A stretch of DNA of 64,000 bases from Paenibacillus turicensis (GCF_017873435.1 NZ_JAGGKG010000005.1:62001-126000); one strand, 5' to 3'; counted from the stretch's first letter, positions 26,942 to 37,878 are shown. Notes: generated by a model not told the origin, from the sequence alone. Numbers and translations: made by a program.

Positions 26942-27832
26942 ATGCAATCACCTATTCTGCATTTTATAACCCCCCCAATCCCATATTTTATAGACTATGG
27001 TCATACGAAATATGCTCGTGGTGAAAAGCATATTTATCGAAGCTGTATTGGAGTATTTGATCTAATCGCAGTCACGAAAGGATGCTTGGCTGTAGGAGAA
27101 AATGAACAGGAGTGGCGTGTGCAAAAGGGAGAGTTGCTTATTTTAAGACCTGATTGTAGTCATTATGGTACACTTTCCTGTCAAGAGGAAACAGAAATTA
27201 CGTGGATTCATTTTCAAACGTTTGGAAGTTGGAGAGAAGGTTCCTCCATGGATGATTGCTTAGATAATCAACCTTCACTGATTGCAAACCATAAAAAAAA
27301 TGCTTATTTAAATCATTGTGATGTTAATTCTATTTTTATTCCAAAATATATGAAGCTCTCTAGAAAAAGCTTGGAGGATATTCAGATCCTTCACCAATTA
27401 GAGCAGGAGCCAAAGTCGTTGAGAAATTGGAAAAGACAATCTACTTTTCAACGCTTGTTACAGCATCTGGATTCAGAGCTTGCTTCACTATCAGATACAA
27501 CCGCGATTCAATTAGCCGAAAAAATTGAGTGGTTTATTCATTGTAACTATCAGCGTGAAATTAGTAATGCCATCCTACATAAAGAATTAAATTATCATCC
27601 TAATTATTTAGCTAAAAATATGCTCAAGGTGTATGGTATGACACCAATAGAATATTTGCAATATTACCGTATTGAACAAGCAAAAAAGTTGTTATTACAG
27701 ACGAATTGGCAAGTCGCTAAAGTTGCTGAAGAGGTAGGCTTCCATCATGTCTCCTATTTCTCTTCTTGTTTTGTACGTAGAGAGGGGATTTCACCTAGTA
27801 ACTTTAGACGCAAATATACTAATATGTCTTAG
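26942..27832 (+). CDS. AraC family regulator with N-terminal cupin domain
   Basis: 296 residues. The cupin-like sensing region (about 20-130) contains QKGELLILRPDCSH, the typical sugar-binding pocket turn of this class. The C-terminal AraC DNA-binding domain (about 190-290) ends with VAEEVGFHHVSYFSSCF and the PSNFRRKY tail. AGGAGG lies four bases before the ATG. It is divergent from the decapeptide gene and convergent with the GH127 gene; being next to the arabinoside locus it is the best local candidate to control that transporter (inference). Confidence 0.87.
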   Translation: MQSPILHFITPPIPYFIDYGHTKYARGEKHIYRSCIGVFDLIAVTKGCLAVGENEQEWRVQKGELLILRPDCSHYGTLSCQEETEITWIHFQTFGSWREGSSMDDCLDNQPSLIANHKKNAYLNHCDVNSIFIPKYMKLSRKSLEDIQILHQLEQEPKSLRNWKRQSTFQRLLQHLDSELASLSDTTAIQLAEKIEWFIHCNYQREISNAILHKELNYHPNYLAKNMLKVYGMTPIEYLQYYRIEQAKKLLLQTNWQVAKVAEEVGFHHVSYFSSCFVRREGISPSNFRRKYTNMS

Positions 27833-27840
27833 AAATTAAA

Positions 27841-27880
27841 TGAGGATCCTACTTATTTAGTATAAATAAGAGAATCCTCA
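27841..27880. terminator. Hairpin between convergent araC-type and GH127 genes
   Basis: TGAGGAT (27841-27847) pairs with ATCCTCA (27874-27880), extended inside by CTTATTTA/TAAATAAG. T-runs are weak on both sides, but the position between convergent genes suits a bidirectional terminator. Confidence 0.55.
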
Positions 27881-27900
27881 TCTAATTACAGTTTGCAACT

Positions 27901-29874
27901 TTATTTTTCTCTCACCCATACACTCATTTCATTTTCACCGCGATTTGCCCATGCGTAATAAGGAATAAACTTAACATGTGTCTCAGTATGCTCAGGTAAG
28001 GCCTCATCACTATACAATTCCCCTGACCATGAACCTTCTTTTATTCGATATCCTTTCCCTTCAATCACCGTAACTCCTCCAAGTAACTGCTCGTCATAAC
28101 GAGGCGTTAGCTCAGCATCTTGTGGTAATAAGATTTCATGTAAGTGGGCACCATTATCAACTTGTTCTAGACAATATATGAAGGGCCCTCGCTGAATGGC
28201 AACCTTGCCAATATTTCCACGAACATGTGGATGACTATGCATGCGCATCACAGGCATATCCAGCGTTAGGGTCACCCGATCGCCTTGCTGCCATTGACGT
28301 GTAATTTGAGCGTATCCTGCAACTATAGTAAACTGATCCTGTTTAATCTCATGCCCATTTACTACAATGGTAAATTGCTTACACCACTGTGGAATACGAA
28401 GCGCTAACGTAAATACGCAAGCATGCTGTGGTGTAACGGTTAGATTGATCTCTCCATCCCATGGATAATTGGAGTTTGACTGGAGCTGTACAGGGATTTT
28501 TCCAACTACTAAATTAGCTTCCCCACCAATATATAAATGCTGATAAATGATATCTTCTTGAACCGTATAAATATATTCCCCTAAGGAAGATATCAATCTA
28601 GCCACGTTAGGTGGACAACAAGCACAGCCAAACCATTCTTGTCGAACAGGCTTCACATGGTCATAATTGTGATTAACTCCCCCACATGAACATGGATTTA
28701 CTTCAAGTGGATTCACATAAAAGAAATGCTTGCCATCTCTAGACATACCTGCAACAACTGTATTGTATAAAGCACGTTCTAGCACATCCCCATATTCCGC
28801 ATTTGGCTCAATCATAAGCATTCGTTGTGCCGCAAAAATCAAGCCAATCGACGCACAGGTTTCGGCATAAACAGTATCATTGGGCAAGTCATAGTCATAA
28901 GAAAAGGCTTCCCCATGCACCATTGAACCGATGCCACCTGTAATATACATTTGACGATGAACAATATTGTCCCACAGTCGTTTAGCAGCCTTTAATAGCT
29001 CTCGATCCCCAGTTTGATTAGCCACATCAATCATGCCAGTTAACATGTACACTAATCTTACGGCATGACCTATCGCTGTATCCTGCTCCACTACAGGCTT
29101 ATGGCTTTGACTATAGGCTAAATCAATGGACGTATGGTCTGGGTAAAAATGACGTTGTCCTCCTCTTTGCTCTAGCTGCTCAGCATAAAAGCTTGGGGAT
29201 TGCCCACGTTCGCTCAAAAAATATTGGCTAAGCAAAAGGTAACGCTCATTCTCAGTTACCTCATATAACTTGACTAACGCCAGTTCAATTTCTTGATGTC
29301 CATCATACCCCTGCAAGCGACCAGCTTCTGAGCCAAACACAGTATCAATATAATCTGCAAACCGACTAACGACATCAAGAAGCTTTCTTTTGCCTGTAGC
29401 CCGATAATATGCTACACCCGCTTCAATCATATGTCCTGCACAATACAGCTCATGGCATTCCTCTAAATTGCTCCATCTTCCATTTGGCTCCTTCAAAGTA
29501 TAATACGTATTTAAATAGCCGTCGTCATGCTGAGCTAAAGCAACAATATCTATCATTTCATCTGCGATTTGCTCAAGCTTAGGGTCAGGTTGAACATGTA
29601 ACAAATAAGCTACTGCTTCTAGCCATTTTGCGACATCACTATCTTGAAAAACCATGCCATAAAATTCACCTTCCGCAAGTCCAGCAGCTATTTTAAAGTT
29701 ATTTACCGCACCACTACGCTCCGCATTTTCCACCCGATCATTTAACGCCTCCCATTGATATGGAACAACCACCTCTCTAATCAAATTGATATAATAACCC
29801 CAGAACGCATCCTTAATTTTGACCTGCTGAAGTAAGGGTTTGGACATATCACTTAATAATTTAGTTTGCGTCAT
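27901..29874 (-). CDS. GH127 beta-L-arabinofuranosidase (HypBA1-like), cytoplasmic
   Basis: About 657 residues without signal peptide. The (alpha/alpha)6-barrel family signature is present, with a Cys cluster: CSCGG, then about 20 residues later GCACCPPN. In GH127 enzymes Cys thiolates and a Glu hold zinc, and one Cys of this cluster is the nucleophile. The family releases beta-L-arabinofuranose from plant hydroxyproline-linked arabino-oligosaccharides or similar glycans. The frame extends to 29904, but GGAGAGGAG lies before the ATG at 29874. It is last in the arabinoside operon, so it would hydrolyse imported oligosaccharides. Substrate assigned by family only. Confidence 0.88.
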   Translation of the reverse strand: MTQTKLLSDMSKPLLQQVKIKDAFWGYYINLIREVVVPYQWEALNDRVENAERSGAVNNFKIAAGLAEGEFYGMVFQDSDVAKWLEAVAYLLHVQPDPKLEQIADEMIDIVALAQHDDGYLNTYYTLKEPNGRWSNLEECHELYCAGHMIEAGVAYYRATGKRKLLDVVSRFADYIDTVFGSEAGRLQGYDGHQEIELALVKLYEVTENERYLLLSQYFLSERGQSPSFYAEQLEQRGGQRHFYPDHTSIDLAYSQSHKPVVEQDTAIGHAVRLVYMLTGMIDVANQTGDRELLKAAKRLWDNIVHRQMYITGGIGSMVHGEAFSYDYDLPNDTVYAETCASIGLIFAAQRMLMIEPNAEYGDVLERALYNTVVAGMSRDGKHFFYVNPLEVNPCSCGGVNHNYDHVKPVRQEWFGCACCPPNVARLISSLGEYIYTVQEDIIYQHLYIGGEANLVVGKIPVQLQSNSNYPWDGEINLTVTPQHACVFTLALRIPQWCKQFTIVVNGHEIKQDQFTIVAGYAQITRQWQQGDRVTLTLDMPVMRMHSHPHVRGNIGKVAIQRGPFIYCLEQVDNGAHLHEILLPQDAELTPRYDEQLLGGVTVIEGKGYRIKEGSWSGELYSDEALPEHTETHVKFIPYYAWANRGENEMSVWVREK

Positions 29875-29960
29875 GACAGTGAAGCTCCTCTCCATATTTG
29901 TCAATCGATTTTAAATCGCCACCGAAATAACCCACTAGATAAAAAACTTTTAAGTCCCCA

Positions 29961-32900
29961 TTAATTAACTTGCTGAATTACCGAAAGTGCTGCTTGTAGC
30001 TGCTGTAATGCAGTCGTAATCTCACCTTCTGTAGCAGAACCCCGTTCATTAACCTCATTTGCTTGTGCTAAAGCTAACTCAAGGCTCTCCCATTGCTGTT
30101 CCGTCGCTTCATATTGAGCCTTATTCTCTACTATCTCGTTAGCTTCCTCAATGGCTATGACCAATTCAGACTTATCATACTTCACTGTAACTAGACATGT
30201 TGCATTGATAGAGGTTCCCACGATTTTACCTATCACCTGAAATGTATGTGCCGTTGTGACTTCATTAAATGGGACCTCATTCCACGTTACATCAGCAAAC
30301 CCTATAGTATGGTCTGAATAGGTCACCTTCACTTTGTCCGGCAATGTAGGCAAGGCACCTACAATGGTATCCACTTCTACATTTTCAGCACTGATGATGT
30401 CAGTTCTACCCATCGCTTGGGAACCCCAGACACGCCACTCCTTAACTCCCGTCCAAACGGAGGGTTGCCTTACCAATACAAGACGAAGCTTTGTCGTTGT
30501 TATTTCATCAAAAGTCATCGTATTAAAAGTGTTTTTTTGTATTGTTTTTCCTTGTACATTAGCAACTGGTGTAAAAGCGTTAAGACTATCATCCCAATAT
30601 TCAATGGAATAATCAGCAGGAAGCTGAACACCCCCACCATCGTCAAAGAAATAGATGGAACTCTGTGATAGTTTTACAGGTTGACTCCATTCATATTGGA
30701 GGAAATGCTGATCTGCGGCATCTGCCCAATTGCCATATTGAACTTCTTCCTCTGGCTTGCCGATATTTCCAGATGTGTAAGGAATAAATCCATCATTAAT
30801 ACCCTTTAACGACTCCCATGGGGACACATAAGACGTGCTTGCATTAGCTAGCAAGGCTAGGTTTTTATACTTTAGGCCTGAAATTGCGGACTGTAGAGAT
30901 GTACGTGCTGTATTGATTTGCTCAGCAGTATAATTTTCTGTTCCAAGTAATGCCTTTGCTTGCCCAATCGCTTCCTCCAATGTAGCCCATGATTCACTCG
31001 TAAAGTCATCCCCATTACGAACAATTTTCCCATCATCACGTGAAGCATATGGAGCAAGCATGTTTTCAATATCCTGTGTGGCCACAGCGACATTAAATTC
31101 AATATCCATTGATGAAGACAATTCACCATCACTTACCGTTAGCCTATATACATACTTGCCAACCGCAGGGAACACAGCCTTAAAAATAGGCTCATTCACA
31201 TCAAGCTGCTCTGGTTCTCCTTCTCCTGAAACTTTACTCCATTGATACGTTAACTTCCCGCTAGGCAAACCATCGTCATGAATGGTAGGAATTAACTTGA
31301 TCTCTTCCCCTTCTCCTACTGCATAAGTCGTTCGCTCTAACAGTATCCGAGGGGCTTGATTTATCGCTGGTTGTACGTTTGCGAGTTGATTATTATAAAT
31401 TTGAATTTCTTTAATTCCTGTTGCAAATTCCAGACTATGTGTCACATTAATACGAATTGCAGCTGTATTTACAGCAGTAAACTGCACATCATTATAGTTG
31501 GATGCAATCAACGCTGGATAACGGAATTGTCCTTCCACGGGTCGCCAGGTCACCCCATCCTGTGCTAAATACTCCACGCCAAACTGCTGCGGTGTACCAT
31601 ACCCTGCCTGCAAACGATCATTAAAAAAGTACACCTTTACATTGTCTACCATTTGAGGTTCATCAAAATTAAACGTAATCGTATCTTCTTTATTAGGTGA
31701 TCCCCCAAATAACGCTGTATTTGAAGTATGCTTTGTTGATGCAATGGTTGAACCATCCACTAACGCATCAAGATTAGAGCCTTGCTTAATATAAGTAGAT
31801 GTAACCTGTGTCGTTGGCAATGTAGCTAAATTCACACTATCATTTACAATATCAATCCCTGCTTTATTAAACATGTCTACTACTTTGGTTACGCTTGACA
31901 AAGAGGTAGCCCCTGCACTCGCTAGAGTGACACTACTTCCCTTCTCATAAATCACCTCTGTCTCAGCATTACTGCCGACAGCACCCGCAATATCTCCCTC
32001 TGGCAAGATCACCTTTCCCGTAGTCGTATCAAAAATAACATGAGACAACTCATTTGTGGCCATTACGCGCTCACCATTTATAAATAAGGAGAAACCTGCT
32101 GGAATACCTTGATAATGAGGCTGTTGACTAAACTTTGCAGGGTCTTGCCATACAATAGAAAGATCAGCATCGTGATAACGTACATTGTCTACCGCAAAAT
32201 AATCATAATTGATGCCTATTGGCCATAACTCAATTTTCTCATCCGTACGTGGCTGTAGACCAGCAATATCCTCCATCACGGTATAGTTCATCATGCCTAA
32301 CGTATCGTGGTGAATCCATGCTCTAACCATTTTTCCGCTTGGATTAGGTGGATTATCTTTAGTCCAAGGTGTACCAAAGTAATAATCCTCTAGCCAAAAA
32401 AATTCATTTGAATCTAAATGATCGGTATTCCCCGGCTCAACAGTGTGTAACCAAGCACCCCAATCAAACAATTGCTTATACGTATCTGCATTAATATTTT
32501 GTACAGGATATTGTCTTAACGAAGCTGTAATCGTATTAATATAATTACCAAAATTACACCAAGCAAATTGATCAGTCCCATACGCATTGGTTTTTCCATC
32601 TACATAATCCTGAACCCGTTTCATAATGCTATGCTGATCTGCTGTAAAGAAAGGAAAAATAGGATAATAGTTCGGATCACCATAGTCTGCTAGCTGACTT
32701 AAATATTTAGCTTCATAGTTAGCTTCAAGTGCAGTAGGTACAACCCCAAAATTAAACACAAATAGATTGTTATCACGCCAAGGCACAAAAACGTCTTGAG
32801 CTCCTACCGTTTTTTTGTGCAAAAAGCTACCTTGACCATTGCTATCTGGCTTACCATCGCCATCAAAGTCGTTACCATCAAACCACATTTTAGTTAAGAT

Positions 32901-34571
32901 CGATTGCCGAATTTGATCCCCAATCGTTTCCATATTATTGGCATTGCTTGTTTCACCTAACTCCTGATACATTTCAGCCGTTGCCACCGCATTGCCATAC
33001 GTAGTTGCAGAACCATCTAGCCTTGCGTAGTTCCCGCCACCATTCCAATGCATGGACACGGTATCCCCATCATTGCCTGTCATTGGACCATGATTATAAT
33101 AAACAAGCGAAGGATCTGTCCCTTTAAAATGAGCCAACGTACCTGTCACATCATTTGCTGCAATATCTGCAAATTTTTTCAGTATTTTATTGCCGCCACC
33201 ATAAATTTTGTAAGCTTCCCAGCCAACCTGAGACGTATTTTGCATCATATCCCACGTCCAAATATTAGGACGACCTGGGTTGTTTTTATAATTTTTATTT
33301 TCAGAATATTCCCCTTGAGCTAGCCATGTCCCGTAAGCATAAGCAGGGTTGCGAAGCCATTTCAAGTCCTGTAGAGCCCAAGGCACACTTACCGTAATCC
33401 CATTGTTGTAGCCTAATACGCCCTCCATATTCATCGGGAACTGCCAATCATTGCCCGGTATGTTAGCATCTAATAGGTTAAAGCGATTACACCACCACCA
33501 ATAATAAAGTACTTTCTTTACATTTTCGTCAGGAATATCAATATAAGGAATGTTGTCTGCCCACCACGCATTATAGGCTTTCACCTGTGCTTCAAACGCA
33601 GCGGCATTGCTTGGCATGGCTTTCCATTGCTCATATTCCGTTTTGGATGCAGGGATTTCCTCGGCTAACCAGCCCATTACCACACGTTGCTCTATTTTAC
33701 CGTTGCCAGGCACGGTGATTTCCTTTATTAATGCTTTGGATTGCTCCACTGGATTTAACCCATTTCCACTTAAATGTACATCTACATAGGACATTGCTTT
33801 TACAACCTTAGCGCCTTCTGTACTAATCATTAAAGGGGCCGCAACACGCTCCCCAATTAGCTCCTCCCCATCCACTTTGTTTACAAAGGGAGATTTTGCG
33901 GTTAGCGTAAACGTAATAGGCTGACTACTTGGATTAGTGAATTCCAACAAGGTTACAACACTATTGCCATAGGTAATAAATTTCTTTTGATTAATCTGTA
34001 ATGCCCCACTACTGTAAGTATAGTTTCCATGACTTGGATAGTTTTTACGCTCTGCTTTATTTTCCGTCACTGCCCCAGTAGATAAGCTAATCTCAACCAT
34101 TTTGTCTTGATTTAACGTATCGGCATAATGTACCTGTCCAACAAAACCAAGCTTAGAATTGTCCTGACTTTTCATATAAAGGGCGCTTCCTCGGCTAAAT
34201 AACGTATTTGCGGAACCTTCATCTGCAATATCGTCGGGAATAACCCCTTTGTTCACTAGCAACTCATCTAACCAAGGAAGGTTTTGATGATCATTTGCAA
34301 ACGCAGCAAAATCAAAGCTTTCAATCTGCTTCATCATTTGCCCTACCGTTTCACTACTAAAATCAACACCCTCTTGTACAAACACATTACTATCATTCCA
34401 TTGGGCTGTACCATGATCGTGACCTACCCCTGGCATTTCATAGTTTGTCGTGTAGTTTGCTGATGTTGACGCTGGAACTAAGCTTGTTGCAAGTGTGATA
34501 CAACCAATAATCGCTATACTTTTTCTCATAATTTTTCTTAGACTTTTCCTCAGCCAAGGCTTACTTTTCAT
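29961..34571 (-). CDS. Large secreted multidomain (alpha/alpha)6-barrel glycosidase
   Basis: 1536 residues. The signal peptide spans about residues 1-39 (cleavage near ASTSA). A beta-sandwich (about 120-310) precedes a six-hairpin barrel (about 345-800) rich in Trp, with acidic residues in NMEGVLGYNNG, QDLKWLRNP and FFWLEDYYFG. The layout resembles GH63/MGH1- or GH142-like enzymes, but I cannot fix the family. The C-terminal tail comprises an F5/8 carbohydrate-binding domain (about 915-1070), a PKD-like domain (1071-1165), a FIVAR-type helical unit (1166-1236), a second F5/8 domain (1237-1386), a bacterial Ig-like domain (1387-1466) and a final FIVAR-type unit. No SLH or LPXTG anchor. GGGAGG precedes the ATG. 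It probably trims plant glycans outside the cell for the co-encoded importer. Confidence 0.8.
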   Translation of the reverse strand: MKSKPWLRKSLRKIMRKSIAIIGCITLATSLVPASTSANYTTNYEMPGVGHDHGTAQWNDSNVFVQEGVDFSSETVGQMMKQIESFDFAAFANDHQNLPWLDELLVNKGVIPDDIADEGSANTLFSRGSALYMKSQDNSKLGFVGQVHYADTLNQDKMVEISLSTGAVTENKAERKNYPSHGNYTYSSGALQINQKKFITYGNSVVTLLEFTNPSSQPITFTLTAKSPFVNKVDGEELIGERVAAPLMISTEGAKVVKAMSYVDVHLSGNGLNPVEQSKALIKEITVPGNGKIEQRVVMGWLAEEIPASKTEYEQWKAMPSNAAAFEAQVKAYNAWWADNIPYIDIPDENVKKVLYYWWWCNRFNLLDANIPGNDWQFPMNMEGVLGYNNGITVSVPWALQDLKWLRNPAYAYGTWLAQGEYSENKNYKNNPGRPNIWTWDMMQNTSQVGWEAYKIYGGGNKILKKFADIAANDVTGTLAHFKGTDPSLVYYNHGPMTGNDGDTVSMHWNGGGNYARLDGSATTYGNAVATAEMYQELGETSNANNMETIGDQIRQSILTKMWFDGNDFDGDGKPDSNGQGSFLHKKTVGAQDVFVPWRDNNLFVFNFGVVPTALEANYEAKYLSQLADYGDPNYYPIFPFFTADQHSIMKRVQDYVDGKTNAYGTDQFAWCNFGNYINTITASLRQYPVQNINADTYKQLFDWGAWLHTVEPGNTDHLDSNEFFWLEDYYFGTPWTKDNPPNPSGKMVRAWIHHDTLGMMNYTVMEDIAGLQPRTDEKIELWPIGINYDYFAVDNVRYHDADLSIVWQDPAKFSQQPHYQGIPAGFSLFINGERVMATNELSHVIFDTTTGKVILPEGDIAGAVGSNAETEVIYEKGSSVTLASAGATSLSSVTKVVDMFNKAGIDIVNDSVNLATLPTTQVTSTYIKQGSNLDALVDGSTIASTKHTSNTALFGGSPNKEDTITFNFDEPQMVDNVKVYFFNDRLQAGYGTPQQFGVEYLAQDGVTWRPVEGQFRYPALIASNYNDVQFTAVNTAAIRINVTHSLEFATGIKEIQIYNNQLANVQPAINQAPRILLERTTYAVGEGEEIKLIPTIHDDGLPSGKLTYQWSKVSGEGEPEQLDVNEPIFKAVFPAVGKYVYRLTVSDGELSSSMDIEFNVAVATQDIENMLAPYASRDDGKIVRNGDDFTSESWATLEEAIGQAKALLGTENYTAEQINTARTSLQSAISGLKYKNLALLANASTSYVSPWESLKGINDGFIPYTSGNIGKPEEEVQYGNWADAADQHFLQYEWSQPVKLSQSSIYFFDDGGGVQLPADYSIEYWDDSLNAFTPVANVQGKTIQKNTFNTMTFDEITTTKLRLVLVRQPSVWTGVKEWRVWGSQAMGRTDIISAENVEVDTIVGALPTLPDKVKVTYSDHTIGFADVTWNEVPFNEVTTAHTFQVIGKIVGTSINATCLVTVKYDKSELVIAIEEANEIVENKAQYEATEQQWESLELALAQANEVNERGSATEGEITTALQQLQAALSVIQQVN

Positions 34572-34610
34572 ACATAATGCCTCCCTTTTCCTTGATATTG
34601 TTTTATTGTG

Positions 34611-35483
34611 TTATCCCTTAATGCCAGTTAAAGTGATCCCCTCAACAAAATACTTGTTACCAATAAAAAAGAATAATAGACAAGGTGCAGTCACGATGAA
34701 AGCTAAAGCCATCACCTGCTCATAGTTTGGAATCCGCATTCCGTTCACGATATATAATCCCATCGGCAAGGTGTAATCGGCTTCTGTTTTCAAATAAATC
34801 ATCGTATAAAAGAAATCATTCCAGCAGTTAATAAAGCTAAACAAGGCAACCACAATCATCGCTGGTTTAATCAACGGTAGCATAATTTTCAAATAGATTT
34901 TAAAGTAGCCTGCTCCATCTATTTTGGAGGCTTCGAGCAGTTCATCTGGAATCGTCATAAAAAATTGACGTAACAAAAACACAAAATAAGCATTCCCTCC
35001 CGCACAAAAGAACGCAGGAATAATCAGAGCTGTTTTTCCAGCAAGGCCAAGTGAGGTAAATAAGGAGTATTGCGGTAACAAGGTGACCGCGCTTGGTAAC
35101 ATCATTGTGCTAATCACGAGCATGAACCAGATGCCACGCATCGGAAACCGTAGCTTCGCAAATGCGTACCCTGCAAAGCTAGTTGTAATCATGTTGCCAA
35201 TAACATAAGGCACAACAATTGATACTGAATTCCATAACTGACGCGAAAAATCAATTCTACCTAATGCAAGTCTGAAATTATCAAAGTTTAATATAGCTGG
35301 CCAAAACACAGGGGGTCTCGCTAAAATTTCACTATGGCTCACAAATGCACCACGCAGTAGCCAATATAACGGAAATGCCATCACTAAGCCCAACATACAA
35401 GACAAAGCGATTAACAAGGCATGAATCATCTTCCCTTTTGTTTTAGCTCTGGATATACTTGCTGTACCTGTTATCGCTGTCAT
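34611..35483 (-). CDS. Sugar ABC transporter permease, MalG/AraQ type
   Basis: 290 residues, six membrane helices, with the EAA loop LLEASKIDGAGYFKIYLKI near residues 185-203. The ATG overlaps the stop of the upstream permease by four bases. It sits directly upstream of the large secreted glycosidase. It forms the importer channel with the 35480-36466 product; the ATPase is not encoded here and is presumably the shared MsmX-type protein. Confidence 0.9.
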   Translation of the reverse strand: MTAITGTASISRAKTKGKMIHALLIALSCMLGLVMAFPLYWLLRGAFVSHSEILARPPVFWPAILNFDNFRLALGRIDFSRQLWNSVSIVVPYVIGNMITTSFAGYAFAKLRFPMRGIWFMLVISTMMLPSAVTLLPQYSLFTSLGLAGKTALIIPAFFCAGGNAYFVFLLRQFFMTIPDELLEASKIDGAGYFKIYLKIMLPLIKPAMIVVALFSFINCWNDFFYTMIYLKTEADYTLPMGLYIVNGMRIPNYEQVMALAFIVTAPCLLFFFIGNKYFVEGITLTGIKG

Positions 35484-36466
35484 CGTCTCCCCCTCCGCTT
35501 CTTGCCCATACTATCATCTCTTTTTAGCGCTCCTTGGAAATAAAACAATACGGTGGTAATAAGCAAAGTGACCACAAAGACAACCCAAGCCTCAGCAGAG
35601 GCAAGACCACGCATGCCTGTCTGTACAAATGAATGATCATAAATCATCACATTAATAAAATAGGTCATCCGATCAGGTGCTCCATTTCGCGATAAAACCA
35701 CACTTTGCGTATAAATCTGGATCGAGGTCATCATACACATAATTAATTGGAAAAATAGGACAGGCTTAATCGTTGGATACGTAACCTTCTGAAACTTATG
35801 CCAAGCATTTCCCCCATCCATTTCGATCGCTTCAAGTAATTCACCAGGAACGTCCTGTAGGGTCGCAATAAAAACAACAATTGTACCTCCACACGTCCAC
35901 AAGCTCATTAAAAATAACGTTCCAAAAATATGATAAGGATCATTCAAAAAGTCGATTGGCGTTGTTCCTAGCTTGAGGAGAAGCCAATTAATTAACCCAC
36001 CCTTTGCCTGATTTTGTAACAACATCTGCCACACAATTGTCGTCGCAAGCATCGGGATGACAGAGGGGAGAAAAAACACTCCCCTTAACAAATTGCGTCC
36101 AATAAACTTACGATTCAGCAATAATGAAATAATGAGGCAAAAGGTAATGACCAAAATAACATTAATAAATGAATACACCAAGGTCACTGTCATTGATTTT
36201 TGAAATTCAGAGTTTGGATTGGAAAATAAATATTTGAAATTATCGAGCCCAATCCACTTCATGACCTGAGCACCATTTACGATCGTTATTTTATGAAAGC
36301 TATACACTAAACTAGCAATCATCGGATACAACGTTAAAATTAAGAAGCCTAAAATCGCAGGAGCTGCAAATAAATAGCCTGTCAGCGCCTCTTTCCTCGT
36401 CCCTCTCATCTGTCTTGTAACTGGAGGGTTCGCCTTCTTTATTTCAGTCTTCATTTGCATCGCCAT
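35480..36466 (-). CDS. Sugar ABC transporter permease, MalF/AraP type
   Basis: 328 residues, six membrane helices after a charged N-terminus of about 30 residues. The EAA region reads LLEAIEMDGGNAWHKFQKV. GAAAGGG is only three bases from the first ATG but nine from the ATG two codons later (36460), so translation may begin at 36460. It follows the binding-protein gene by 17 bases and is coupled to the next permease, giving the usual binding protein-F-G order. Confidence 0.9.
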   Translation of the reverse strand: MAMQMKTEIKKANPPVTRQMRGTRKEALTGYLFAAPAILGFLILTLYPMIASLVYSFHKITIVNGAQVMKWIGLDNFKYLFSNPNSEFQKSMTVTLVYSFINVILVITFCLIISLLLNRKFIGRNLLRGVFFLPSVIPMLATTIVWQMLLQNQAKGGLINWLLLKLGTTPIDFLNDPYHIFGTLFLMSLWTCGGTIVVFIATLQDVPGELLEAIEMDGGNAWHKFQKVTYPTIKPVLFFQLIMCMMTSIQIYTQSVVLSRNGAPDRMTYFINVMIYDHSFVQTGMRGLASAEAWVVFVVTLLITTVLFYFQGALKRDDSMGKKRRGRR

Positions 36467-36483
36467 TAACCCTTTCCGCCATG

Positions 36484-37878
36484 TTATTCAGAAACAGAAC
36501 CACTTTCCCATAGCTGCTTAATGCTAGGCATCGTCTCTTTAAACATCGCTTGAGCTGTTTTTTTGCCTGATAACACTTGGTCGATATTTTGCTCATATTT
36601 AGTGTTCATTTTAATGTAGGCAGGAACATAATAAGCAGGCCATTGTACAATCGCATCTTTTGTATTGGAATAGCTAAGAATGGTTTCCTTTGCACTGACA
36701 GGAAGCTCAGTTGTCCATTTATCAATTAACGTTGGTTCTGTATACCAATCAGCCTGATTAGGCAGCCATGCTCCTGATTTTAGTAAGTCCAAGCTGTTTT
36801 CTGGATTAACCAAATACGCGTACAGCTTTTTCGCTTCCTCAATATGCTTGGAGGTATTATAAACAACAAGAGGTGCACCACAGTTCATGGTCACTGCTTT
36901 TTCCATTTTAGGTAACACACCTACACCAATATCGTCATTGCCATTAATATTCGCTAAGTCCCATGACCCACTAATAACCATGGCATATCCACCTGCTAAT
37001 GCATCAATCGCCGATCCAATTCCAGAGTTCCATGTATAGCTAAATGTGGAGGTGACTTTATCCTTCTGAATTAAATCCGCAATATTTTGAATTCCCTGTA
37101 CGGACTTGTCAGAATCCCATAAAAATTGCTTACCGTCTGGAGATACAACTCCACCCCCATTGGCATAAGCAGCCCAAAAATGATGAAACTCACGACCAGC
37201 CGTAAAACCAACACCATAATTTTCTGTCAAATCTGCATTAAAGGCGGGATCACCAGCATGATTTCCTTTTGTATCTGTCGTAAGTAGCTGTGCATTTTTT
37301 ACAAAGGTGGCCCAATCCCAAGCATCCTCTACTTTAGAAGGCGGATACGGAATGCCCGCAGCATCAAATTTAGATTTACTATAAAACATCAGTTCAAGTT
37401 GATTAGATAAGCCAACACCAATCACCTTGTTGTCTGGAGAATGAATTGTTATGGCATCTAATTTAGCGGGAATGCTGCCATTGTCCAGCATGTCACTAAT
37501 GTCAGCTAAAATCCCCATTTCATTATATTTTTGTATATCCGCTTCTCCCATATAGCTGATATCAGGTAATTGCTTTGATTCAAGCCGAGTTTGAATGAAC
37601 GTATCAAAGCTACCATCCGCAGGCAATACCTGTGCATTTACTTTAACCCCAGTATCGGCTGTGTAACGCGCCAATGTTTCTTCAACAAGCCGCTTCTGAA
37701 CATCATCTCCCCAATACAACAATTCTAGTGTGATTTCCGATGTGTCTGTACCATTAGAATTATTTACAGTCTTGTCCGTCTTACTGTTTGGGTCCGATGT
37801 GCTTCCACATCCAGCCAATGTTAGTCCAATCAAGGTGACACCTAATGCTACACTAACCATCTTTTTAAACCAATTCAT
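36484..37878 (-). CDS. Extracellular sugar-binding lipoprotein (family 1)
   Basis: 464 residues. The signal peptide ends in an LAGC lipobox followed by a Ser/Asn/Thr linker. The mature protein is a MalE/AraN-like oligosaccharide-binding domain. The frame is open to 37929, but AAGGGGGT six bases before the ATG at 37878 fixes the start. It is the first gene of the arabinoside operon and would deliver the substrate of the GH127 enzyme. A cre-like site about 54 bases upstream suggests carbon catabolite repression. Confidence 0.9.
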   Translation of the reverse strand: MNWFKKMVSVALGVTLIGLTLAGCGSTSDPNSKTDKTVNNSNGTDTSEITLELLYWGDDVQKRLVEETLARYTADTGVKVNAQVLPADGSFDTFIQTRLESKQLPDISYMGEADIQKYNEMGILADISDMLDNGSIPAKLDAITIHSPDNKVIGVGLSNQLELMFYSKSKFDAAGIPYPPSKVEDAWDWATFVKNAQLLTTDTKGNHAGDPAFNADLTENYGVGFTAGREFHHFWAAYANGGGVVSPDGKQFLWDSDKSVQGIQNIADLIQKDKVTSTFSYTWNSGIGSAIDALAGGYAMVISGSWDLANINGNDDIGVGVLPKMEKAVTMNCGAPLVVYNTSKHIEEAKKLYAYLVNPENSLDLLKSGAWLPNQADWYTEPTLIDKWTTELPVSAKETILSYSNTKDAIVQWPAYYVPAYIKMNTKYEQNIDQVLSGKKTAQAMFKETMPSIKQLWESGSVSE